DNA from: Streptosporangium roseum DSM 43021
GTDB taxonomy: Bacteria > Actinomycetota > Actinomycetes > Streptosporangiales > Streptosporangiaceae
Direction: 5' to 3'
Assembly: GCF_000024865.1 (NCBI RefSeq)
Contig: NC_013595.1
Span: 9,052,001-9,116,000, forward strand
Length of the DNA: 64,000 bases
The notes beneath the pieces were generated by a model. It was not told the origin of the DNA, ran no database searches, and worked only from the letters and a program-made list of their open reading frames with translations. Positions 16,504 to 24,171 of the stretch are shown here, piece after piece (the first letter of the stretch is position 1; each line of letters opens with the position of its first letter). Both the position numbers and the translations under genes were made by a program.

Positions 16504-17082
16504 TCACGGCTCATCGGATACGGCGGGCAGGCGGTTGCGTGCCCGCCGGGCGAAGACGGGCACTCCGGCGCGCTCCAGCGCGTGGGTAATGTCCAGCCCG
16601 GTCATGGGTGGGCGACGCTTGCCCTTCGCCATCCGGGCCAAGACAGCGACCACCTCGTGGGGACTCTGCGCCAGCAGCGAGCACAGGTAGGTGTCGGGGT
16701 CGGTGACGGTCAACCCGTATCGGCTCAGGGTCGCGACGGGGAAGTCAGTGAGGTTCCAGGTGACCATGGTCTGGGCGCGGCCGACGATGGCGGCGGCCAT
16801 GTGGTGACAGTCGTCTGGATCAGGGCCGTCCAAATGTTCGAGCACGTGCTTGTAGTCGTCCTCGGACACGCGGGTGTCGGCGAAGAACTCTCGCATCGCC
16901 GCGCTGATACGTGCCGCCGCAGCCGTGGAGCGATGCCGCTCGCGCACGATGACGCGTTCCCACTCATCCAGCAGATGATCGCTCCAGACCACGGTGTGCA
17001 CCGCGTCCTCGGTCAGGGCGAGCATCAGATCCATCAGCGAGAACGGGAACAGCACGTTGGTGTCGACGAAGACGCGCGCCAT
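16504..17082 (-). CDS. PIN-domain protein, probable VapC-like toxin
   Basis: This is a 192-residue protein beginning MARVFVDTNVLFPFS, the first acidic strand of a PIN nuclease (Asp7). Further acidic positions fitting the active site are Asp/Glu in SDHLLDEW, the PDPDDCHHMAAA motif (family position for the third Asp) and NLTDFP. PIN toxins of toxin-antitoxin pairs cut specific RNAs. The length (longer than the usual 130) fits the PIN_3-type group that pairs with a DNA-binding partner. The gene follows the HTH gene by 20 bp in the same operon, with a GGGAGTGCC-type ribosome-binding site. It sits inside the repeat-bracketed island. Confidence 0.82.
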   Translation of the reverse strand: MARVFVDTNVLFPFSLMDLMLALTEDAVHTVVWSDHLLDEWERVIVRERHRSTAAAARISAAMREFFADTRVSEDDYKHVLEHLDGPDPDDCHHMAAAIVGRAQTMVTWNLTDFPVATLSRYGLTVTDPDTYLCSLLAQSPHEVVAVLARMAKGKRRPPMTGLDITHALERAGVPVFARRARNRLPAVSDEP

Positions 17083-17102
17083 CGGCGGGCACTCCCGGAA
17101 GG

Positions 17103-17552
17103 TCAGTAGGGCAGATCCGCCTCTTCGGCGACTTCCGTGATTCTGCGGCGTCCTTCGGCGCGGCGCTCGCGACGAGCCTGGAACTCCACGACGTCGGAAA
17201 GGCGGACCAGACGATGACGGCTGTCGGGCAGATACTGAGAGGGGATCTCGCCTTCGTCCAGTAGCCGGGCGACGAAGGGCCGCGACACACCCAGCAGTTG
17301 CGCGACCTCGTTCGGCGTCAGCCGTGTCTCCACCGGCAAAGCCAGAACGGCGTTCCCCGCCGCGAGATCCTGAGCGGCCGCCAGCACCAAGCGCACGAGT
17401 CCTTCGGGGAGCACGATGTCCCGCCCACCCGACCCACGCAGCACCAGTTGTGTCTGAGGGCGGTCAGCTGCCTGCAACTCGGCCAGCACCTCGCGATCAG
17501 CATTGACCGGCTCGACACGGGTCGCATGGGCCAGAACTCCGGGACGAGACAT
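17103..17552 (-). CDS. Excisionase-type HTH protein, probable antitoxin
   Basis: This is a 149-residue protein whose middle holds a MerR/excisionase-type helix-turn-helix (LTPNEVAQLLGVSRPFVARLLDEGEIPSQYLPDSRHRLVRLSDVVEF). The N-terminal part (residues 1-75) probably forms the dimer or neutralising domain. ATG 17552 is used because GGAGG is six bases upstream. It precedes the PIN gene by 20 bp, the usual antitoxin-first order, and would bind the operon promoter and its toxin. A short AT-rich stretch at 17565-17595 with GTTA and TAAC half-sites could hold its operator. Confidence 0.78.
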   Translation of the reverse strand: MSRPGVLAHATRVEPVNADREVLAELQAADRPQTQLVLRGSGGRDIVLPEGLVRLVLAAAQDLAAGNAVLALPVETRLTPNEVAQLLGVSRPFVARLLDEGEIPSQYLPDSRHRLVRLSDVVEFQARRERRAEGRRRITEVAEEADLPY

Positions 17553-17644
17553 GATCACCTCCAGCATCAAGATGTTATCTGAAATAAATGTAACTCGAGG
17601 GGAGACGAAGCGACAGACTCCGGCGTCTTTTGCTGAGAAGAGCG

Positions 17645-18079
17645 ATGAAATGGCACATTACGGTTCACCGGTCTACTCGGTTCCCGAGCCCACGACTCAC
17701 CGAGAAGAGCCGCCATACTCACAGGGTTGACGAGCCCTTCATCATCAACGGCCTGACCCTGCAAACCGATGCACACCCCGCCGACTGGGCGGTGGCAGCG
17801 GCACGAGACTTCACCGACAACACCGTGGGATGCCTGGTCCCGCCAGTCGTCGCAGCCTATGCGCGGGTGTTCCATCCGGCGCGCCGAAAGATCGGCGAGC
17901 GGGCCGAAGAGGTTTCATGGGCAGAGGTGGCCGACGCCAACGGGCGCCTGGCGCATCCGGCGATGCAGTGGGTCTCCATCATCGGCTCATGGCGGTTCCC
18001 CTACAACGACGAGCAGCCCGGAACATGGGATGAGACGCCGGAGGAGGGATCACTTCCGGTACGGCAGACGGCACGATCG
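17645..18079 (+). pseudogene. Truncated hypothetical gene at island edge
   Basis: A coding-like stretch (most convincing from about 17724) reads VDEPFIINGLTLQTDAHPADW, then ARVFHPARRKIG, HPAMQWVSIIGSWRFPYNDEQPG and ETPEEGSLP. I recall this pattern from an uncharacterised actinobacterial family normally longer at the C-terminus, but I cannot name it. The frame is cut exactly where the right 198-bp repeat begins, after which it runs on in the wrong frame of P450 sequence. The start is uncertain (ATG 17645 or later). The loss of the 3' end marks the junction. Confidence 0.65.
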
Positions 18080-18215
18080 CGCCAAGCTGGAGCTCCGGGT
18101 GCTGTTCGAGGTCCTGGCCGAGCGGCTGCCCGGCCTCACCCAGGCCGGTCCCGCCCGCCGGCTCCGCTCCAACTTCATCAACGGCATCAAGGACCTGCCG
18201 GTCACCCTCACCTGA
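18080..18215 (+). pseudogene. Orphan 3' fragment of P450 gene
   Basis: This stretch encodes the last 45 or so residues of the P450 (AKLELRVLFEV to DLPVTLT-stop) with no start or haem region. It arose by duplication of the junction and has no sign of expression. Confidence 0.85.
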
Positions 18216-18277
18216 CGAGCAGCGACTCCGTCCAGTCGATACAGGCGGCCGGCAGGCCGTACAGGGCGGCGGCGATC
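18080..18277. repeat. 198-bp direct repeat, right copy
   Basis: This is the second copy of 16197-16394. Here the polyprenyl synthase is complete and the P450 part is the orphan. The two copies restore an ancestral convergent junction in which the two genes overlapped tail to tail by about 8 bp. Confidence 0.95.
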
Positions 18278-19188
18278 TCCGGGTCGGCGATGACCGGGAG
18301 CGAGGACAGGGCGTCGGACGCCAGCCCCCGGCAGTACTCCAGGGTGTCGTCGACCATGCGGCCGCCTCGCAGGCGGGTGAGCAGGGCCGTGATCTCGTCC
18401 TCGCTCAGCCGCCTGCCGAGGAGGGGCCGCAGGTCTCCGTGGTCGTGCTGGAGCGCCAGCAGCAGCGGGAGGGTGTAGACGCCCTGCCTGATGTCGTTGC
18501 CCACCGGCTTGCCGAGCCGCTCGGCGGTGGAGGCCAGGTCCAGCAGGTCGTCGAGGATCTGGAAGAGGACGCCGAACCGCTCGCCGTACTCGGCCATGCT
18601 CCGTCCGTCAGGGTGGGCGACCAGGCAGCTCGCCCGGAACAGGGCCGCGGTCTTGCCGGTGATCGACCGCAGCGCGTCCTCGGGAGTGCGGCCGGGGTCG
18701 AACAGCTCGGCGACCTCCTGGAACTGCCCCTCGGCCAGCTCGACGACCACGGAGGCGAGCGTCCGGGCGACCGGCTTGGAGACCACGGAGAGCGCGGCGA
18801 GCCCGGCCCTGGCGAGCATGAAGTCCCCGACCACCAGCGCCCTGGCGTCACCGAGCTCGGCGTTGAGGGTCCGCACCCCCCTGCGCTCGGCCGCCTTGTC
18901 CATGAGATCGTCGTGGACCAGCGACCCGGCGTGGATCAGCTCCACACACGCCGCCGCGGTGACCACCCGGTTGTCGATCCGCCCGCCCAGGGCGAGCGCG
19001 GTCGCCAGGGTCAGCGCGGCCCGCAGCCGTTTACCCCCGGCACCGGTGATGCGCCCGGCCGCGCCGTTGATGAGCGGCAGCCGGGAAGAGGTGCTCAGCC
19101 GGTGGATGCGCTTCTCCACCCGCAGCAACCCGGCCGAGACCGCCGGGCTGTTGAGGATCTCCTCTGGACGCGCGACATGGGCAAGCAT
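18208..19188 (-). CDS. Trans-polyprenyl diphosphate synthase
   Basis: This is a 326-residue all-helical isoprenyl diphosphate synthase. The first aspartate-rich motif is in LVHDDLMDKAAERRG and the second is in FQILDDLLDLAS, with the GGKRLRAAL motif near residue 55. It condenses isopentenyl diphosphate with an allylic diphosphate to make a medium or long chain for quinones, carrier lipids or terpenoids. Chain length cannot be assigned safely. ATG 19188 has GAGGAGAGGGAG upstream, and the 16-residue frame extension beyond it is Gly/Arg-rich and unlikely. It converges with the P450 gene; its 3' 70 bp are duplicated at 16325. Confidence 0.9.
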   Translation of the reverse strand: MLAHVARPEEILNSPAVSAGLLRVEKRIHRLSTSSRLPLINGAAGRITGAGGKRLRAALTLATALALGGRIDNRVVTAAACVELIHAGSLVHDDLMDKAAERRGVRTLNAELGDARALVVGDFMLARAGLAALSVVSKPVARTLASVVVELAEGQFQEVAELFDPGRTPEDALRSITGKTAALFRASCLVAHPDGRSMAEYGERFGVLFQILDDLLDLASTAERLGKPVGNDIRQGVYTLPLLLALQHDHGDLRPLLGRRLSEDEITALLTRLRGGRMVDDTLEYCRGLASDALSSLPVIADPEIAAALYGLPAACIDWTESLLVR

Positions 19189-19250
19189 GGCAACTCCCTC
19201 TCCTCGGCCCCGGCCCCCTGACCGAGCGCCTCCCACGCTGCCCGATCACC

Positions 19251-19289
19251 GCTGAGGCGACGCTGAGCCTTGCTGAGGCGACGCTGAGC
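19251..19289. repeat. Short tandem repeat upstream of synthase gene
   Basis: Two exact 18-bp copies of GCTGAGGCGACGCTGAGC start at 19251 and 19272, followed by further partial GCTGAG units to about 19310. This is 60-120 bp upstream of the synthase start and may affect its promoter. Confidence 0.6.
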
Positions 19290-19408
19290 GCCGCTGAGAC
19301 CTCTCTCAGCCCGCCTACCGCGAAGGCCACGTCCAGTGGCGTGGTGTACGAGTACCCGATGCCAGGGGGCTGAGGTCGTTCGCCGTCAACCGGCGCGGCT
19401 TCGTACAT

Positions 19409-19556
19409 GGTGGAAGGTCAAAAGCGCGGCGAGGGGTGGGTGGAGTGGCCCAGGGCCGGCCCTTTCGTGCGGCGCCGTATGGGGTGGAAGGTCAAAAGCG
19501 CAGCGAGGGCGAGTGGAGTGGCCGAGGACCGCCTTTTCGTGCGGGCCGGTGCCTCG
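19409..19556. repeat. 74-bp imperfect direct repeat in non-coding gap
   Basis: A 74-bp unit beginning GGTGGAAGGTCAAAAGCGC occurs at 19409 and again at 19483, with scattered substitutions. The 19189-19656 interval otherwise holds no convincing gene on either strand; the open frames in it are low-complexity. Confidence 0.65.
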
Positions 19557-19656
19557 TGGCCTGGGGGCGGTGCTCAGGAAGGGCCGGCTGATGGGCGGGT
19601 GGGGAGGCCTGGTTAGGGGGCGGTGGTGGACCGGGCGAGGCAATGCGGACTCCGGG

Positions 19657-20505
19657 TCAGGCCAGAGCGGGGGAGGGAACGGCGCGGCGCGGGTCGAGCA
19701 GGCCGGGGTCGGTCGCCATGAACAGGTCGAAGGAGTCGTTGCGCCATCCGGCCGCGAGCAGGGGCCGAGTCGCCTGATGCGGCGCGGGCAGGCAGACCCG
19801 CGCTCGGCCGCCGGGCGGGTCCAGGGAGGCCAGCACGGCGACGACCGCGTCCCGGACCGCGTCGGCGTCGGCATGGGGCGCCGTCGCCAGGTGCACGATG
19901 CCGTACTCCGTCCCGGCGCCGGCCACCGTACCCGCTGCCAGCGTCTCACCGTCGCGACCGGCCACGACCGCCTGCCCGGACGGGCGAGCGGCCCAGGCCC
20001 GGTGATCGGCGGCCCTGTCGATCCCCGTCCACCGCTCCTCCAGCTCGGCGACCTCCCCGGGTTCGGCCGCCGAGACCGCCCAGCCTCCGGGGACGCCCAG
20101 CGCCCGCACGTCCCCGTCCAGGTAGAGGAGGGGCCACCAGCCGTCGAGGCCGGACCTCGTGTACAACGGCAGCGCGTGAGAGTGCACGCTGCTGAAGGTC
20201 ATCCGCCGGGAACCGTCCCGCCACAGGGCCGCGAGCATGGCCCGGCCGGCACCCAGGCCGTGGGACCGGGGGTCGACGAACAGGTCGCAGAGCATGGTGG
20301 TCTCCTCCGGACCGCTGCCGATCCGGCGGATCGCGCCGAATCCCGTCACCGCACCGCGATGCTCGGCGACCACAACCCGGCCGCAGGAGAGCAGGTGCCC
20401 CACATAGGCCGGGTCCGCGCCCGTCCACTCCTCGTCCTGCCCGGCCGCGACCGCCACCGTCGCGATGGTCTCCAGGTCACCGATGGTCGCGTCCCTTACG
20501 TGCAT
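19657..20505 (-). CDS. GNAT-family N-acetyltransferase, tandem type
   Basis: This is a 282-residue protein. The first half is a GNAT domain: MHVRDATIGDLETIATV, then TMLCDLFVDPRSHGLGAGRAMLAALW, where RSHGLGAGRAM is the acetyl-CoA pyrophosphate-binding motif A. The second half (from about 150) looks like a second, degenerate GNAT-like fold with HLATAPHADADAVRDAVV. Substrate is unknown. ATG 20505 is chosen over GTG 20514 on Shine-Dalgarno spacing (AAGG). It stands alone between a repeat-rich gap and the kinase gene. Confidence 0.8.
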   Translation of the reverse strand: MHVRDATIGDLETIATVAVAAGQDEEWTGADPAYVGHLLSCGRVVVAEHRGAVTGFGAIRRIGSGPEETTMLCDLFVDPRSHGLGAGRAMLAALWRDGSRRMTFSSVHSHALPLYTRSGLDGWWPLLYLDGDVRALGVPGGWAVSAAEPGEVAELEERWTGIDRAADHRAWAARPSGQAVVAGRDGETLAAGTVAGAGTEYGIVHLATAPHADADAVRDAVVAVLASLDPPGGRARVCLPAPHQATRPLLAAGWRNDSFDLFMATDPGLLDPRRAVPSPALA

Positions 20506-20660
20506 GTCCGTCACGGCCTTACTGTGCCACGGGCCCCGGCGACATATGGAGAGCGGGACCGCGGGTCAGGGAGACTGCGGGCCCCGGCGACGCGTGGAAA
20601 GGGGGGCCGGGGGCCGGGGAGACTGCGGGCATCGGGAATCCGGGGGTCGGACGCCGAGGT

Positions 20661-22499
20661 TCAGGAGCCGGGCGCCGGGGCGGGCTGGCCCAGGCTCCAC
20701 ACCCGCACCTTGCCATCGAAGTCGGCGGCGAGGAGGACCGGCCGCCCTTCCAGCTCCGTCACCACGGCGTGAGCACCGGTGTTGTGGGCGGTGAACGGCC
20801 TGCCGGTCTCCTTGCGGGTGGCCAGATCCCACACCCGCACCGCGCTGTCGCCACCACCGGAGACGACGACCTGCCGCCCCTCCAGCTCCGTCACCACGGC
20901 GTGAGCACCGGTGTTGTGGGCGGTGAACGGCCTGCCGGTCTCCTTGCGGGTGGCCAGATCCCACACCCGCACCGCGCTGTCGCCACCACCGGAGACGACG
21001 ACCTGCCGCCCCTCCAGCTCCGTCACCACGGCGTGAGCACCGGTGTTGTGGGCGGTGAACGGCCTGCCGGTCTCCTTGCGGGTGGCCAGATCCCACACCC
21101 GCACCGCGCTGTCGCCACCACCGGAGACGACGACCTGCCGCCCCTCCAGCTCCGTCACCACGGCGTGAGCACCGGTGTTGTGGGCGGTGAACGGCCTGCC
21201 GGTCTCCTTGCGGGTGGCCAGATCCCACACCCGCACCGTGCTGTCGCCGCCGGAGACGACGACCTGCCGCCCCTTGAGCTCCGTCACCGCCTCCACCGAC
21301 CAGGACGGGTCGGTGCGGACGGTGAACGGCCTGCCGACCGGCATGCCGAGGGGGATGGTGCTCGGAGAACGGTCGGGCGTCGGAGCGGAGGTCGCGGAGG
21401 GACCCGTGGGCGACGGACCGGAGATTCCGGGGAGCTCCGGCTGCCACAGCCAGAAGGCCCCGGCGACCAGGGGGAGGACGGTGACGGCCGCTCCGGCGGC
21501 CAGGAGGCGGCGCCGGGCGGGACGGCGTGGGAGCCGGGATGCCGAGGGCGTGGCGGGAGAACTCGGAGCCCGGGACACCGAAGGCTCGACGGGAGGACTC
21601 GGGACCCGGGATGCCGGGGAGGTGGCGGGAGAACTCGGAGCCCGGGACAGCGGAGGCTCGGCGGGAGGGCTCGGCCGGTGATCCACGGGGGTGGGTTCCC
21701 CGTGGGTGAGGGTGGCGAGCAGGCCGGTGACGGCAGGACGGGCGGCGGGGTCTTTGGCCAGGCAGGCGGCCAGCAGCGGGCGCAGACGCTCGGGCACTCC
21801 GGCGAGGTCGGGTTCGCGGTTGGAGACGGCGTTCATCACCGCCGCCGCGACGTCGCCGGGGAACGCCCGATGCCCGGTGGCGGCGAACACCATGGTGGCG
21901 GCCCAGCTGAACACATCCGACGCCGTACCGGCCTGGTGACCGTCGAGCTGTTCCGGCGACAGATAGGCGGGGGTGCCCACCAGGCCCGATGACGTGGTGG
22001 TGCCGTCCAGCACGCGGGCGATGCCGAAGTCGATGACCACGGGCCCCTCCGGTCCCATGATCACATTGTCGGGTTTGAAGTCGCGGTGGACGATGCCGGC
22101 CCGGTGGATCGCGGCCAGCGCCGTCAGGGTGGCGACCGCGAGCCGGTCCAGGCCGCTGCCGGTCCGCGGCCCGTCGCCGGTGACCAGCTCTCTCAGGGAG
22201 GGCCCCGGGATGTACTCGCTGACCAGGTAGGGACGGTCGCCGGCGATCCCCAGGTCCAGGACCTGGGCGGTGCAGAACGCCGCGACCCGGCGGGTGACCT
22301 CCGCCTCGCGTATGAACCGCCGGCGCACCGTGGGGTCGGCCGCCATCCGGACGTGTAGCAGCTTGACCGCGACCTGGCGGTCCGACGGATCGCGGCCGCG
22401 GTAGACCACGCCCTGGCCGCCGTCACCCAGCACGCCGGTCAGCCGGCAGCCGCCGATCCGCTCAGGATCATCCGCGGCCAGCGAGCCGGGACCGGACAC
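20661..22499 (-). CDS. Ser/Thr protein kinase with C-terminal WD40 repeats
   Basis: This is a 612-residue membrane-anchored kinase. The kinase domain starts at about residue 12 and has the Gly loop GVLGDGGQGVVYRG, Lys in VAVKLL, catalytic loop HRDFKPDN, DFG in VIDFGIA and APE-like YLSPEQ. A Pro/Ser-rich juxtamembrane linker with repeated SRAPSSPA units precedes a transmembrane helix (LLAAGAAVTVLPLVAGAFWLW). Outside are about five WD40-like blades; four 44-residue units are almost identical. GTG 22499 with GAGG six bases upstream is preferred, although the frame stays open to a GTG at 22658 that overlaps the glycosyltransferase stop. The repeats may sense a cell-surface ligand. Confidence 0.85.
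   Translation of the reverse strand: MSGPGSLAADDPERIGGCRLTGVLGDGGQGVVYRGRDPSDRQVAVKLLHVRMAADPTVRRRFIREAEVTRRVAAFCTAQVLDLGIAGDRPYLVSEYIPGPSLRELVTGDGPRTGSGLDRLAVATLTALAAIHRAGIVHRDFKPDNVIMGPEGPVVIDFGIARVLDGTTTSSGLVGTPAYLSPEQLDGHQAGTASDVFSWAATMVFAATGHRAFPGDVAAAVMNAVSNREPDLAGVPERLRPLLAACLAKDPAARPAVTGLLATLTHGEPTPVDHRPSPPAEPPLSRAPSSPATSPASRVPSPPVEPSVSRAPSSPATPSASRLPRRPARRRLLAAGAAVTVLPLVAGAFWLWQPELPGISGPSPTGPSATSAPTPDRSPSTIPLGMPVGRPFTVRTDPSWSVEAVTELKGRQVVVSGGDSTVRVWDLATRKETGRPFTAHNTGAHAVVTELEGRQVVVSGGGDSAVRVWDLATRKETGRPFTAHNTGAHAVVTELEGRQVVVSGGGDSAVRVWDLATRKETGRPFTAHNTGAHAVVTELEGRQVVVSGGGDSAVRVWDLATRKETGRPFTAHNTGAHAVVTELEGRPVLLAADFDGKVRVWSLGQPAPAPGS
20761..21288. repeat. Four 132-bp tandem repeats encoding WD40 blades
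   Basis: Units start at 20761, 20893, 21025 and 21157. Each is 132 bp (44 residues: VTELEGRQVVVSGG, DSAVRVWDLATRK, then ETGRPFTAHNTGAHAV). The first three are essentially identical at DNA level and the fourth differs at a few bases. Such arrays change copy number by slippage, and the number may be mis-assembled. Confidence 0.93.
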
Positions 22500-22654
22500 C
22501 CCGCACCTCGTCTCCTTGACCCGTGGGCGGGCGGCCGGGGCCGCCCTCGATCCAAGGGGTACAGCCGGAGCCACCCTCGATCCAAGAGTTGACGATAGGC
22601 GCCGGCCTGCCGTAACAGAAGCCCCACGGCCGGGGATGCTCCCGGAGACCTCGG

Positions 22655-23878
22655 TCACGCGGCAGGCAGGCTGCCCTCCGGCGTCGGCGCGGCCGTCTCC
22701 AGCAGTCGCTCGACGAGGTCGGCGGCGCGGGTGGTGCCGCCCTCGGCACGGACCTCGGCGCTGATCCTCTCCAGCCGCAGCGCGACCTCCGGGTCGGAGG
22801 TGAGTTCGAGCAGGGCCGTCCGCAGCGCCTCGGGGGTGGCCTGCCCGGCGTCGATCCGGCGGCCGGCGCCGAGCTCCACGATCTTGTCGGCGTTGTCGAA
22901 CTGGTCGGCGCCCTGCGGGACCGCGATCATCGGGACGCCGCAGTACAGGCCCTCCTGGGTGCCGCCCATGCCCGCGTGGGTGACGAACGCGTCGGCCTGC
23001 TCCAGGATCGACAGCTGCGACACCCAGCTGTGCACCTCCACGTTGGCGGGGATCTCACCGAGCTCGGCCGGGTCGACGAACTTGCCGATCTGGAGCACGA
23101 CGTGCCAGCCGGGCAGGTCACCGAAGGCGGCCAGGCAGGAGCGGTAGAAGCCGGGCAGGTTGGTGAAGGCGGAACCCAGGGAGACCAGCAGCACCTTCTC
23201 GGCGCTCTCGGGCCGGGTCCAGGCCTCCTGGTGGGTGCGGGCGCTGAGGCACGGCCCGGTGAAGGTGATCCGCGCCGGGTCGACCCGGTCGGCGTTGGGC
23301 TGCATCATCCTCGGGATCAGCGCGAGCGCCCTCTCCGGAGAGCCGACGAACGCCTGGGAGTCGGTCCCGGTGATGCCGTTGTCCACCAGCCACTGCTCGA
23401 ACCGCCGGTAGTGCTCGGCCCCGCCGGGCGCCTTTTTCAGCTGCTCGACCATCGGCGCCGTGTCCTCCTCGTAGCCCTCCCACGCCACGTAGCACGGTGA
23501 GAGCTGCATCGCCGGGATCCCCCAGTTCTCGGCGAGAATCCGCGCGGAGTAGCCGGCGATGTCGTAGAGGAACAGGTCGGGCCGGTCGTCGCCGTAGGCG
23601 GCGCGGAGCTGCGGCAGCATGGAGATCGAGTCGTTGAGGAAGACGTCGAGCTGGGCGATCGTGTCCTCCGGCCAGCCGTCGGGATCGTTCATGGGCAGCG
23701 TCGAGGCGTACGGCACGGGCTCGGCCCCGGCCCCCTCGATCACCTCGGCGAACGACGGGTCGTTGGCGTAGGTCACCCGGTGGCCCCGGGCCGCCAGCTC
23801 CCTGATCACCTCAAGGCTGGGGTTGACGTGGCCGGGGGCCGGGATGCTGACCATGGCTATGTGCGCGCGCCGAGGCAT
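22655..23878 (-). CDS. Macrolide-type GT1 glycosyltransferase
   Basis: This is a 407-residue GT-B enzyme close in pattern to OleD/OleI/MgtA macrolide-inactivating glycosyltransferases. The N-terminal domain starts HIAMVSIPAPGHVNPSLEVIREL with the catalytic His near residue 18 (GHVNP). The donor-binding motif near the end is HAGMGGTQEGLYCGVPMIAVPQGADQFDNA. It transfers glucose from UDP-glucose to macrolides or other hydroxylated natural products and may confer self-protection. Its stop overlaps an in-frame GTG of the kinase frame. It begins with ATG behind AGGGAGACC. No macrolide cluster is seen nearby. Confidence 0.85.
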   Translation of the reverse strand: MPRRAHIAMVSIPAPGHVNPSLEVIRELAARGHRVTYANDPSFAEVIEGAGAEPVPYASTLPMNDPDGWPEDTIAQLDVFLNDSISMLPQLRAAYGDDRPDLFLYDIAGYSARILAENWGIPAMQLSPCYVAWEGYEEDTAPMVEQLKKAPGGAEHYRRFEQWLVDNGITGTDSQAFVGSPERALALIPRMMQPNADRVDPARITFTGPCLSARTHQEAWTRPESAEKVLLVSLGSAFTNLPGFYRSCLAAFGDLPGWHVVLQIGKFVDPAELGEIPANVEVHSWVSQLSILEQADAFVTHAGMGGTQEGLYCGVPMIAVPQGADQFDNADKIVELGAGRRIDAGQATPEALRTALLELTSDPEVALRLERISAEVRAEGGTTRAADLVERLLETAAPTPEGSLPAA

Positions 23879-23909
23879 GCGGTCTCCCTTTGGTTGCGTC
23901 CATTTTCGC

Positions 23910-23925
23910 GACGAAACGTCTCGTC
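23910..23925. promoter_or_regulatory. Operator-like palindrome upstream of glycosyltransferase
   Basis: GACGAAACGTCTCGTC matches its reverse complement at 14 of 16 positions and lies 32-47 bp upstream of the glycosyltransferase start. It may be a TetR-type operator; no regulator gene is adjacent. Confidence 0.4.
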
Positions 23926-24171
23926 TCGTCTCGGAACGCTTCCATCGTGCCCTCCACCCCTCCCCCTGTCAAAGCATCGGGTCCACCGCCACACGGCGGC
24001 CCGGCCTCCGCCCCCGGCGCGAGCACGGTCCGGCCACGCCGGTCCCCGGGAAACGGACACGCCTCTTTCCATCACGTAATGTGACGTCATATCAGCCGAC
24101 CTCATCGAAATAACCGAGGACCGCAAAACCAGGAAATCCGGATATGCACTATTTCTTGTTGGACAGAGCTC

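Noticed and set aside
20761..21288. Regular tandem array that could look like CRISPR
   Set aside because: Units are contiguous 132-bp in-frame WD40 blades without unique spacers, and no cas genes are present.
23811..24126. Small overlapping frames between the glycosyltransferase and L,D-transpeptidase genes
   Set aside because: They overlap each other on both strands, have no ribosome-binding sites or motifs, and cover a promoter region.
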